Assembly: GCA_030248065.1 (NCBI GenBank)
Contig: JASAMV010003354.1
Coordinates: 1-64,000, forward strand
Direction: 5' to 3'
From: Rhynchonema sp. JSB1_4
Lineage: Eukaryota; Nematoda; Chromadorea; Monhysterida; Xyalidae
DNA: 64,000 nt
Below, piece after piece: positions 46,501-56,370 of the stretch. Every line of letters begins with the position of its first letter. Positions within the stretch are counted from its first letter, which is position 1. The notes under the pieces were generated by a model. It did no database searches. It saw only the letters and a program-made list of their open reading frames with translations, and was not told the origin of the DNA. The position numbers and the translations under genes are program-made.

Positions 46501-49500
46501 GTGCGGTAACATGTGGATCGCGCAGTCTTCTTAATCCAGCAAACGTGCAATGAGCGTCTTATGTGCAGCGGACCAACTATAATGAGTGTGTTTATAGCGC
46601 TAAGCTGGAAAATATGGTAATGACATGCTGTCATATACCAGCGGCCTATTGTGATTTGAGGTTTGCGCTATACCATTTCAGCCTTGAGCATGGCACGGGA
46701 TCGCAAGTATGCTGATGTAAAAGACAGCGGCCTGTGCTGCATGGTCAAAGGCAACAACGCGCTTTAATAAAGAAGCTTTTCCCGGTTGATTAAACCACCA
46801 GAAGGTGACAAATAACGTATGATTAAGCAGTTAACGACGATCATTAGCGACATGTATCTCTATTTGCTTTGGTCATATGATTTAAGCGGGTTTGGCTCGT
46901 GTCTTCGAAGCTTAACGAAATTCTCTAAGTCTGCCTGTTTATGTCGGTAATCCTCGTTAATTGTGGTCGATGCTGGTTTCAATGAGTTGTTAAACCATAA
47001 CAAGGCACAGCTTTGCATCATAATCTGTAGGTCCACAGTGTCATCCATGCGCATCGCATCTTGGTGCGTTATCACAAGCCTAATGAACGTAATGAACAGG
47101 TAGAAGTCAGTATGAAAGTGCTGAGCAAAGCTTAAAGGGTGAATTGCGCGTGCCTAAACCACAGTCAGCTAATGCACTTACCTAATTCAGACTGGTCTCG
47201 GCGTCACAAATGTCAATGACAATAAGCAGCGCCCCCCAATTTGATGCATTTCATTAAGATGCTCTGGGAACAGTATATTCGCCAGCAACTCCCACAGTCT
47301 GGATTGCAAACTGCCTTTGACAACATCACACCTGAACCGGACCTGGTTTACGGTAGCCCTAAAGTCATCCTGTTTGCTGTCTTATTGGCATACTGTATGT
47401 ACTGTAAGTGTGCCGCGTGAGGGTTCACCCTGGCTGTTTTGCTCTGTCACAAAAGCAACTGTATTTATGGCCAGTCGCACGCCGTCTGAGATCCACGTAG
47501 CCGCGGCACCGGCACCGGTCGAAACGGCACGCGTCACGTGCAGGGCACGGGCTCTCTAAAGCACACCACACACATCATCCACAAAATCTGTTGCGCGTTA
47601 CCTCTTGATGAGCTGTAATGACCCTGCCTGAGCACGATCAAACAACTGCTTATTATAGCTGCGTCATTACATACGCTCTGATGAGAACCAACTGGAGCGG
47701 TTGTTTTCAAAGTTCACAGCGATGATAATTGCTTGTTATCAAACACGCAGCGATTAAACAATACCAGTTGTGACGCAAATCACGTTGCTATGATAAGAAA
47801 AACTGCAGGATGCTGTAAATGGGTACATGCGCCGTACATGGAGATAGACGTAGAGTCTGCACGACGAGAGCCACTACCAAGGAGCCAAGGACAAAGAAGT
47901 TTTCGTAATTGACCGCGTGACACTGGTTTTAATAACGTGTCACTCAATCAATCGGCTGGTTGTTGAAATTCAGCGAACCAGTCGGTACGGCACGGCTATG
48001 TACATACCGTGTACAGCAGAGTAGCTGATGAAATAATATGCACGTCATTTCGCATGCAGATGGCGCACATTTGAATATAAATAAAGACGACGGTATACGG
48101 TAGGCGGTATGTGGACAACATAAGACACTAAATGGACGAACACTGGTGCAAGTCAGGTTCTTGTCCCAACTCTGGAACAAACCACGGCGAAAAGTGTGTT
48201 GGTGGAAATGTTCTTGTCGAGATCGCAGAGATGACGGGAATCTCTCTGGAGCATTGGGGTTTGTCGTTTGACGCCTCGTTGACGGACCGGACTGGCAGGC
48301 ACATATGCAAATGCAAAGGTCAATTGGGACAACTGATGGAACAAGAAAGTGGTTGTGCAAGAAATAAACAAAGAAGGAACACGAGCGTGCTGATTTTGAT
48401 TATACAACATGCTGTGACCCGTCCAGACATTGTGCCTGTGCCGACATGTATGTCTGATCACGCTTCAACAGTCGTGGTCGTGGTCTTTTGCATGTAACCA
48501 TCAATTGGGTGCTGGATGAGTGAGTCGTTATAAATTGGCGGCGGGCTGGCAAACGAGCAGCAAAAACAAATGTTCACATCTGCTGCAGTGAAAATGTGTG
48601 ACAATTACAATTCACCACAACTATACTGGCAGGCGGAAAAAAAACCGGTTTTTTTTCCGGAAAAAAAACCGAAAAAAAACCGTTTTTTTTCCCCCCCCCC
48701 CCCTCTTTTCCCTTTTTTTTTTCCTTCTGTTCCCTTCTTTTTTTAAAATCCAAAAAATAATCCTTTTTTTCCAATATTTTTTAAAAAAAAATAATAAAAA
48801 ATTATATTTTTTTCAGTGAAAAATTGGCTCGAGCACAAAAATTAACCGGCCCAAAATGGGCCAAAAAGCGTGTAAACCAAGTGTTTTCGACCGACTTCAA
48901 CACTCTTCAAGAGCACTCTCGTCACTTCGAACAAATTTTGCACTGAAATTGTAATTTAAAAAGTGCGCTTGTGGAAAAAAACTTTCGGAAAAAAAACCTT
49001 TTTTTCCACAAAAAAAAAAAAACTAAAAAAAAAAACCCCACCCACCCCCCGCCCAAATAAATGGGCTGCACGCGCATGGGACCAAAAGGAGTCTCGAAGG
49101 TCTTTGTGTCCTGGCTGTCATGAGGCAATTGCTCGTAGTTAAGATTTATGGTATTTTGTCCTATTTCCATGTAGTTCATGCCTATGAAACTCGCATGCGA
49201 GTGCAAGAGCGCCAAACAAACAAACGTATGATAATGATGATTGAATTGATTCGAATGTAATTGATATCGCAACGGGTGGCTGCCAACAACACGATAAGAT
49301 CACAACCGCCCTCTCTTCCACCCTCGCGAGACTATTTCTATCGCCCTTTCACCGCATGGTGTGTTTGATCAATCACATCTTGTGTATTTTGAACAAGTTG
49401 GGTCCCCTCCACAACAAAATTGGGTGTTCTGCTGTCCGTTTCCGCACACCTTGTGCTATTTCGTATAAATTGCTGAAAAGCCCGGTTAGTGAAACAATGC

Positions 49501-52327
49501 CTGCTTGTAAATGCAGCAGCAGGTGCGTGGAAGGTCACAACACACGAATACAGCCGTTTAGACATGGTTAGACATGGTATTTTATATCACATTAAGATAA
49601 ATTTTCGAAACCTTCTGCAGGCCATGCGTGAACAAAAGCGCTGTGTAACAGCTCAGTGGCTCAACGATTGTTTGGCACAAAAACGTATGATCCCACCGTG
49701 GAAAGTGGCACATTTACCGTGGTCGTACAAAGAAAACGCTGAACCGGCGAAAGGAAAGGTGGATTGGAACGCTTTTATCCCAGCTGTCAGATTTACAGTT
49801 AATGGGGTTCACACCAAAATCTCCGTAAACTTGTTGCGAATTGCGATATGATTGTTGCTTTATGCAATGTTAAACCGATTGCAATTCTACTTTGTAGCTG
49901 TTCGCGTTGAGTGGCAGCTTTGACTCGAGTGAACGCGAATGTCTGAAACAGATGATACATTCGGTCGGCGGGCGCGTTTCGTCGTACCTCACCAAAAGTC
50001 ATAATTTCCTTGTCGCCAGATCGTTAGTCCATTTCTTATTCCAATTTCTTGACGTTATTTTCACATAAAATGATGACAAAATACTGCATCATTTCAGTCT
50101 GAATGATGGAGTGAAATTTCAACGCGCTGTCGAGTGGCATGTGCCCATAGTAAATGTACGATGGCTGACTGAACTGTGCGTTGGGTACGCAAGCGTGCTG
50201 AGTAATGTCGAAAATGATTTGTACAGGTTCGTGTTGGGTTGAGGAAAAGGCATGTGGACCGGCTTTCCTTCCATAAATGTGATGCCAAACCTTGCAGGCG
50301 ATTCGTGCCTCCACAACCGGGACAGTCGATACTGGCGATCGATCCCGCCAATTTCGAAAGCATTCCCGGCGCCTGCAGTTTGTTGATTGGTTGGTGAGAC
50401 AGAGCGACACGACAGAGTGCAGTTTGACAACGAGGCGGTCATTGGCCCATTTGATGTTTCAGCAGCTTGGCGTCAGCCAATCAGCGTGTCGCAGGAAGTT
50501 TGGCAACAAGCCAGCGACAGGAAGGAATTGATGTTGAGAGAGGACGATCGATTGAATCCGCACAAAGCAATGTTGGTGTATTTTTGACTCGTGCACCTTG
50601 GGTTCGTTATTTGGCAATTCGGCAGACAAAAATCATTCAAATTCACTTATTGAACCATATTTACGTTTGTCGAAATTAGTGCATCAACTCAATTCGGTGT
50701 TGGAGATACTCTGGAGGGGGGTATCTACTATACCGGGCTCAGGAAGGGAATACCTACTGTAGTAGAGCCCGTGGCCCGGGGGCGGGTTTGGTACCTCAGG
50801 GGGCGTTAGGTTACGCGCAAATTTTGAGCATTTTGATGTGAAAACCGCCGATTTTAAACTAATTTTGGCAATTTGGTCAAAAAGTTGGCACTTTTAGAGC
50901 AGAATCGGGGATACCTACTGTACCAGGCGAGGAGGACACCAGCTGGGTACCCCCAGCTCCAACACTGAGCATCGCAAAAGTACGGTCCACCCGAAACTGC
51001 ATTTGACCAATCGCAGGCATAGTGCTTGCCTTCATTGTCGTTAGGTCACATGGTCCAGGGACAGACTACAGGATTACACCTAAAAACCGTAGCATGACCA
51101 CACAGTCACGCCACCATCGTCACATTGATCTGTGTTTCAGCAAGACGCCACCTCCGACCGAATCCGAAGTGGAAGAGAAGGTGCAGAAATTGATGAACAA
51201 CAAAAAAGAGAAGGACTCGTTGACGACTTGTGTGATGATCAGTGGATTCAATGAGACCGAGACAAAGAAAATGATGAGTGTTAGTAAGGCTGGTGGATTT
51301 CGTCAAGCGTTGCTGAAGTTACAACCGATATCATTCTGTGGGCAGGCTCTGCTCACAAAAGACAAAAAGATGAAAGGCTGGGTCTGGCCGGTACGTAAAC
51401 CTCCGGTCCCCACGTTTGATGTGAGATCGGTTTTTGCAGCAATTACGCGCGTTGGGATGCCGCGCCGTCGACCAAGTGACCGACTGTACGTATCTGATAC
51501 TGAAAGATCTGAAACGCACTCATCAACTGCTGGAAGCGTTGGCGTTAGGCAAAATGATTGTCAGCCAAAATTGGCTGGCCGCCAGCTACAAGAAGAACAT
51601 GGTGCAAGGTATAACTGCAGTGATCATGCGAATACTTTCTGCGGTGTCGCTGTTATTTTTTCCATGTAACTGTGCTTACTTTGCAGATGCACTGCCGTAT
51701 TGTATGCAAGACGAGAGCGCCGAAACGTTCTTCAACTATAATCTGCGACAAAGCGTTTGTGCTGCGCGCAAAAAGTGCTTGTTTGAGGTTAATAGCGTCA
51801 AAATGTTTAGAATCATCTACTCGATTCATGGACAAACAATAATTTGTGCACATATTTCAGAACATGACATTCTATCTGACACCATCAGTGCCGCCTAGCA
51901 GAGAGATACTGTCGGATTTGATTTCGAAGGCGGGCGGCCGAGTGGTCACCAGTCGACCAAGTGGCAAAGCAATTGCCAAATATTTGGAGGTATGTTTGCA
52001 ATCGCAATGGTTGACGTCTGTTGTTATTTTTGTAGTGAAGCACCAAAAAATAACATTGCAGGACGACGAAAGCGGTTTCATTGTTATCTCGTGTGAAACA
52101 GACCTGGCGCTCTGCCATGCCTTGATCGAATGCGGTGTTGGTATGTCAACAAGAATAAACAACATAAACGAATTTTGGTTTATTGTAAATGTTTTAGCTC
52201 TCTGTATTTTTCAGTTCCGCACTCAGCCGAATTCGTACTGACTGGTTTGTTGAGACAAACAATTGACGTCGACGCATACAGACTGCCTGATCCATCAAGA
52301 GAAACTCAGTCGTTTGCTGAACAATAG
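37589..52327 (+). CDS. PAXIP1: PTIP/PAXIP1-like protein: glutamine-rich region plus BRCT domains
   Basis: PTIP is a nuclear scaffold linking DNA-damage signalling and MLL3/4 histone methyltransferase complexes. I find 27 exons that join in unbroken phase: 37589-37670, 40491-40795, 41016-41094, 41495-41587, 41710-41865, 41933-42049, 42165-42365, 42833-42949, 43021-43103, 43169-43264, 43343-43491, 43913-43967, 44080-44161, 44226-44345, 44449-44586, 44652-44842, 49621-49806, 49898-50022, 50098-50226, 50298-50389, 50463-50571, 51141-51279, 51440-51608, 51687-51787, 51861-51989, 52062-52140, 52215-52327 (TAG). They code for 1144 residues. Exons 1-15 encode Q/P/G-rich low-complexity sequence. From exon 16 come BRCT repeats: CTHVLAC, CVTAQWLNDCL, GGRVSSYLTKSHNFLVA, CTYLIL, IVSQNWLAA and the ending AEFVLTGLLRQTIDVDAYRL, which closely matches the PTIP C-terminus. 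The start codon and the two N-terminal BRCT domains of vertebrate PTIP were not found. Intron 16 is 4.8 kb and holds opposite-strand exons. Confidence 0.85.
37682..38512. mobile_element. hAT-like element (CAGTGT[AG]GTGGC family) 11 bp after a PTIP exon
   Basis: The ends are CACTGTAGTGGCTGG and CCTGCCACCACACTG. The exact duplication TTGGGGAC is at 37674-37681 and 38513-38520. It sits 3 bp after the GTTTTGG donor context of exon 37589-37670. It contains a nested element (37974-38432) and the palindrome TCGCGCGCTCCGCGCGCA (37815-37831). Confidence 0.88.
37974..38432. mobile_element. hAT-like element (GTCGGGTGTCGGG family), nested
   Basis: The ends are TAGGGTTAGAGA and CTCTAACCCTA, with the exact duplication ATCTTGAG at 37966-37973 and 38433-38440. 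Confidence 0.92.
38676..39371. mobile_element. Degraded G-rich elements of the CAGTGCTGTGGCT family
   Basis: CATTGCTGTGGCTAC at the left and CAGCCACAGCACTG at the right are family ends, but the flanks do not match, so they may belong to different insertions. GGGGCGGGTAGGGTACC-type units occur near 39270-39340 and TCGCGCGA at 39183. Confidence 0.5.
39908..40340. mobile_element. hAT-like element (GTCGGGTGTCGGG family)
   Basis: The ends are TAGGGTTAGAGGTCGG and CTCTCTATCCCTA. The exact duplication GTCGTTAG is at 39900-39907 and 40341-40348. It lies in the PTIP intron before exon 40491. Confidence 0.92.
41116..41450. mobile_element. hAT-like element (GTCGGGTGTCGGG family), older copy
   Basis: The ends are TAGTGTTAGAGGTCGG and CGCTCTAACCCTA. 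The duplication CGTGGAGC/CTTGGAGC matches at 7 of 8 positions (41108-41115, 41451-41458). It begins 21 bp after the end of PTIP exon 41016-41094. Its unit arrays are more eroded than in the other copies. Confidence 0.85.
42457..42774. mobile_element. hAT-like element (CAGTGATGTGGTTGG family)
   Basis: The ends are CAGTGATGTGGTTGG and CCAACTACATCACTG. The exact duplication CTCATACG is at 42449-42456 and 42775-42782. It is in the PTIP intron between exons 42165-42365 and 42833-42949. A truncated end of the same family (CAGTGATGTAGTTGGTCGGA) is at about 21569 in CPT2. Confidence 0.9.
44874..45054. repeat. Palindromic CCGGAAATATTTCCGG repeat in PTIP intron 16
   Basis: AGGGCGAACTTAGGTT at the left and AACCTAAGGCCGCCCT at the right are inverted. 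The interior alternates GGAAATATTTCC and CCGGAAAT units. It is a relative of 9507-9816. The rest of 44843-45407 shows no gene. Confidence 0.6.
45408..46371 (-). CDS. C2H2 zinc-finger protein nested in a PTIP intron
   Basis: Two exons (46371-46206 and 45967-45408, TAA) join in phase (TCAA|GTGCG donor, CATTTCAG acceptor) and give 241 residues. The N-terminus is polar (MTEQAPKRVKLWQPFLDEHE). The middle is rich in Ser/Thr/Pro/Ala with a poly-proline run. The C-terminus has one zinc finger, CCADCGAVFRLTSDLVNHMR followed by THH (C-x2-C-x12-H-x3/4-H). The F-R-L-T-S-D-L-V-x-H-M-R signature is like the first finger of PRDM8/ZNF488-type repressors, but no PR domain or further finger is visible. It is likely a nuclear DNA-binding regulator. 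It lies entirely within the 4.8-kb intron between PTIP exons 44652-44842 and 49621-49806, on the opposite strand. Confidence 0.75.
46860..47555 (-). CDS. Candidate exons of a second nested minus-strand gene
   Basis: Exon 47555-47403 (acceptor CTTTAG, donor ACA|GTACAT) encodes a segment with VSTGAGAAATWISDGVRLAI. It joins in phase 0 to a segment starting 47342 (acceptor AACCAG) with CDVVKGSLQSRLWELLANIL. The exon 47079-46860 (acceptor CATTAG, stop TAG) encodes MRMDDTVDLQIMMQSCALLW and continues to a lysine-rich end. The 3' limit of the middle exon is unclear, because a good GTAAGT donor (about 47181) follows an in-frame stop. I do not recognise the protein. It may be a real small gene or remnants. 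Confidence 0.35.
47556..49620. other. Remainder of the large PTIP intron
   Basis: No exon supported. 48636-48720 is a low-complexity block of CCGG-bounded poly-A/poly-T and a C-run. 48975-49050 is poly-A with C-runs. 48822-48960 has AAAATTGGCTCGAGCAC-type unique sequence. A 121-codon ATG frame at 48132 was considered and not called. Confidence 0.4.
50695..50967. mobile_element. Decayed copy of the CAGTGTTGGAG family in a PTIP intron
   Basis: The left end CGGTGTTGGAG and the right end CAGCTCCAACACTG are inverted. GGGTATCTACT and GATACCTACTGTACC units match those in 29020-29481. The flanks do not form a clear duplication. Confidence 0.6.
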
Positions 52328-52929
52328 ATTCACTCGCACCCACACACAGTTTGATGTTCAAATTCTCCATGTCTTTCTTCTTTCTTTATCTGTTGTTATT
52401 TTCATGTTCTGAATTCCTAACGTTCAAAACTTCCCATGTTTTATCATATATTGATCAGTGTTGTTGTCGTGTGTGTGGTGCTTTTTCCATCTAATTGCAT
52501 TCTCATAGTTTTCTTGATTTGAGTTGAAGTGATGGACATGAAACCAAGCCGCATTTACAAGTACTTATCCACTTCATTGCCGCACCGCAATTCGTCTCGT
52601 TTCGATGTTATTCGTCACTCATTCGTAATTTATTCCAATGTTTCTGCACTCAGTATCATTTTTGTGTTGTCAACACTTTTGTTGTCTAGTCTTGCTTAGT
52701 TAAGTTGTTTCTCTCTGTCAACTTTGTGCATCAACACACCATCATCTTTGTACAGTCTTTGCGCATAAACTGCTAAATCTTCAAATCGAACTACATTTCG
52801 ACGTGATGATTTGTGAAACGCTGTGTTCGTCAGCTGGCTATGCAGTGCTGCCATACAATGGATACGTTGTTTGTGACAAAATACAGTAAATGCAAGAACA
52901 AAGCACAGACACGGGCGATTCTGAGCCGC

Positions 52930-53283
52930 ATGCCGCATTCAACGCAGCAGTCTGGCCATTCAGCAACACAACAAAGTGGGATCGATCATTCAACAAAAGG
53001 TGGGCATTGATAGTTCTGATGTGATCGAAAGTGGCTGGGAAGCGCTGCAATTTTTTGCTGATAAAGCTCACCGGCCTTGATGCCGGTTTGAACTGTGAAT
53101 GGATTTTCAGACGAAGAACCGTCCGATTCTGTCCTGTCCGAGCTTGGTCTCACTCGAGATGCCTACGTCGCGATTGCGCAACTGCTTGATGCTGGTATTT
53201 CAGCCGATCGACTAGCTGCCTGTGTGCACACCCTACAACAAGTGAAAATACAGCGTGATCAAGAGAGACCATCGCAACAATAG
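52930..53283 (+). CDS. MOZART1-like small protein (80 residues)
   Basis: Exons 52930-52999 and 53111-53283 (donor AAAAG|GTGGGC, acceptor ATTTTCAG) join in phase 1 and give 80 residues, close to the 82 of human MZT1. The core DAYVAIAQLLDAGISADRLA followed by ACVHTLQQ resembles the MZT1 helical core (hydrophobic helix, L-x-x-G-[IL], C-V). The N-terminus is Ser/Gln rich. MZT1 recruits the gamma-tubulin ring complex to centrosomes. The similarity is short and judged by eye. It lies 600 bp after the PTIP stop and 480 bp before APC11, on the same strand. Confidence 0.4.
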
Positions 53284-53763
53284 AAACTGGAACATCAATC
53301 AAAAATGTCCGACAACATTAGCCCGAATAACAATCGCAATATTGTGTTAAGTTCAGCGCTGTCTACTCCCGTCAACACAAGAACATTCACGGTGAGTCTG
53401 TTTTCGGTTTGTATTCTACCGTATTGCTGTACTGCTTACTGTAGATTCAGTGCCCAATGCGTGAAGAGCGCATGAATAAACGTACAGTAATGTCTGAGCC
53501 GGGCTGCTGCATTATCGACTGACGTGTTGTGCGCACTCAACTGGATGGGCGACGTTTCTCTGCGCAGCTTCTCTCGGTCCAGATAGTGAGCTAAACGCTA
53601 CAGTTTAGGTTGAAGAAACTACCTAAACTCGATTACTAAGTCGGCATCAAACCTCGACTTCTACACTTTTGTGGATGCCGACAGCCCCAAAATTGCCTGT
53701 CCGTTTGCTTCATGTACCCATTTGCAGCGCACGACGGCCGAGTGCACGAGTAGTAGCCAATCA

Positions 53764-54394
53764 ATGCTCACCGACGCACAGCAGCCATCAACCAGTGGTG
53801 GTAACAGTAACAGCACAAAATTTGTGTCCAAAACACCGCTGACGGTCAACATTCTGAGTTGGAACGCAGTGGCCACTTGGAAATGGGTCGCTAACGATGA
53901 CAGTTGTGGCATTTGCAGAATGGCGTTTGACGCCTGTTGTGGGTGAGTGCGGCATGGTACCGTAACCCCGGCACTGTAAGCCGTTCTCTGGGCTATTATC
54001 AAACGGTGGTCGCATGATCTATCCTCTCATTCATGGGCACCTAGTTTTTATACTTTGTTGGCTGACTTAGCACGACTCACGTAACTTGGTCGTAACTAGT
54101 GGGCTAGTCGGCTAGTGGCTTCTGAATCTCGAAATATCCTCAACAAGAAAGTCATACGGGATATGCAAGGCAAGACGGATCCTCTAAGTCTGATTCCCTT
54201 GTTCAATCAGGGCGTGCAACATGCCGGGCGACGACTGTCCCCTTGTGTGGGGCAAGTGCACGCACGTGTTCCATCTGCATTGCATTGATAAATGGTGCCA
54301 AACACAGTCACAACGACCGCACTGTCCCATGTGCAGGCAGGAGTGGAAGGAAGCAGTCAAGAATGTCGTTGCAAAACGCAGCGAAACCGCTTGA
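53764..54394 (+). CDS. ANAPC11: Anaphase-promoting complex subunit 11 (RING-H2)
   Basis: APC11 is the catalytic RING subunit that, with APC2, brings the E2 to the APC/C for ubiquitination of mitotic substrates. Exons 53764-53942 and 54211-54394 join in phase 2 (donor GTGAGT, acceptor CAATCAG): 120 residues against 84 in human. The conserved body begins at about residue 30: WNAVATWKWVANDDSCGICR, then NMPGDDCPLVWGKCTHVFHL and HCPMCRQEW. The zinc ligands (C-G-I-C, C-T-H-V-F-H-x-H-C, C-P-M-C) are intact. The N-terminal ~30 residues (MLTDAQQPSTSGGNSNSTKF) are an extension not present in the human protein. A later internal start is not available, so it may be genuine or part of 5' UTR read-through. 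An acceptor-like CATTTGCAG lies about 37 nt upstream of the ATG. Confidence 0.92.
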
Positions 54395-54802
54395 TGTACA
54401 CGGCATTAGCCAGTATTGCGCATTCGGCCATCCATTTGTGCATTTGTGATCTGGTACTTTTGTGTGGCAACGGGTTTTGTTGTTGTGTATTATGGTCATG
54501 AATCTTGTATGTGTTTTACTGTTTCATAAAAAAATCAGAACTTCAATAATGCTCCTGTTTTTCTATTATATCTTCTATTCCTTGGTCTCCGCACCCATAA
54601 CAGTCTTGACCCGACTAATATCTGCACCTATCCATTTCCCCAGTTTTTTTTCAAAATGGACCAGTGGCCCATTGGTGGCTCATTCAGAAGTTTTTAGTGG
54701 CCAAATGAACCACCATTAGTAGCAAAAAACCTGCATTTCCCAAACCTAACTCCTTGTCCCAGTCGCACCTAATCAATCGCACAGGTCCCTGTCTACGTCC
54801 GC

Positions 54803-56370
54803 ATGGGTTGTACGTGCAGCAAGACGATAAAGATGTTTGAATGGAGACTACAGTCCGATAAAATAAACAGACGTGCTTATCAGAAATTGTTGGATCAAAG
54901 ACGATTGGAGATGTTGGAGTTGATGGATGATGATTATGAAGGTTTGAGACTTGCGTTTTGGACATTGGATAAATTTCATGCACGCGTTCAGGGTGTCCAA
55001 ATGGACTTTCATTTAGTATATTGAGAGGTTTACTAGTACATACCGCTAGAATTGATCGGCGTGTCAGTTGTCATCAGACACTGAATACCTAAGTGAACTT
55101 TACAGCGTGGTCGCTGGACGTTATTACCGAATGGACAGAATTGACAAAAGAACGTGCTGATGTGCTGCAAGAGTTATTTACCGAGGTTTGATAGGTTTCT
55201 GACAGAAAACATTGTCACTCTCAGTCTGAGCCCGGTAGTGACGCGCAGGACGCCCGTGCCGAAATCGACCATGCTCTGCTACAAGTGCACTACTGGTTGG
55301 CCACCGTTGTGCCTGATCACGTGACCGCGTCCGTTCTAGACCATGACTTTTACTTGATGTTGGCACGATGTTGTATGGATGTACAGGTACTGGTAAAGTT
55401 GGCAGCGAGCCTGCTTCATGTGCACCAAGCATAATGTTCATTGCAGGACTACCTGTTGACACGTGACGTGCCACTGCAGGCCAAAGAGCAGTCGACATTG
55501 CGGCATGACTCAGCAGCCACTCATGAATGCTCGATGTCACCCGTTAATCTCAGGGATACCACACATATTGATGGTTGGTTGAAATGTATTATGTTAGTCT
55601 TGTGTGCCCTGTTTTTAGGACAATTTCGTCCGAAAACTCCATCTTGCAGAACACCAGCCGGCGTCACGTAGTCCACCAACAGGCTCGTCAGACAAGAACA
55701 GTGGTTCAGACCAAGAGGGGCAGATCAAATTGCACTTGGATAATCAGGTCGGGGTCTCATTTGATGAATTTGCATTTTACGTAGCACCTGTCGCTCAGTC
55801 ACTTCCTACTGCCCTCATCAACTTGTGCAGGGCAAGGACACCTTTGCTGCCCTGTTGCGTCAACGAGTCGTGTCGACGGACGACATGAGCTTTGTCACTG
55901 CCGACACAGACAGACGATCGGTGCTCTCGGCTGACACTAATGATTCAGCATTCGCTGCTGTGAGTGTTGACAATTAATTGGCTTTTTTGAACGTGTTTCG
56001 ACACAGTGTTGCTCATGCCAACAGCTGGCCGGCACTAAATTCGCGTCGCTCGGTAGTCAGGCCAGGCCTTCTGGTGCCAACCATAGGCCTAAGCTGGGTT
56101 GATTGAGAACCAGTGCCAAACTAAAGCACCGCCCGGCACGAGCTGGGATAGTGCCAGGCCCTGCCAACTATCGTTTGACACTTGGATCTGGTGCATCCAA
56201 TAAATTCCCCCGATTCATAGAGATGGCATATTTTGCAGGCCCAGAAGCAGATCGGCGGCCAGTTCTTTCCGTTTGCGTTCTCACGTGATTTCCTCAACGC
56301 ACAACGATTGTCACACAAAGAATCGGGTATGAAAAGCACTGGCAATGAACTGGATGAAACCTTGGACTGA
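54803..56370 (+). CDS. Unidentified protein with a myristoylation-type N-terminus
   Basis: Seven exons join in phase: 54803-54992, 55106-55185, 55225-55386, 55447-55467, 55619-55747, 55831-55959, 56239-56370 (TGA), giving 280 residues. It begins MGCTCSK, a classic N-myristoyl/palmitoyl pattern (Gly2, Cys3, Cys5, Ser6), so membrane attachment is likely. The first half is acidic and helical (DKINRRAYQKLLDQRRLEML, EWTELTKERADVLQELF). The middle has a Ser-rich linker, and the end has QIGGQFFPFAFSRDFLNAQR. I do not recognise the family. Exon 4 is only 21 nt and uses a weak GAC|GTGCCA donor chosen because it preserves the frame, so it is the least certain piece. A CGCACAG acceptor-like site ends 18 nt before the ATG. 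Confidence 0.6.

Noticed and set aside
48132..48497. ATG frame of 121 codons with several cysteines in the PTIP intron
   Set aside because: There is no recognisable motif, the composition changes half-way, and an equally long frame exists on the other strand. There is no splice or family support.
51022..51669. A single 215-codon plus-strand frame in the PTIP 3' region
   Set aside because: Most of it crosses two introns. The conserved BRCT residues are recovered only by splicing 51141-51279 to 51440-51608.
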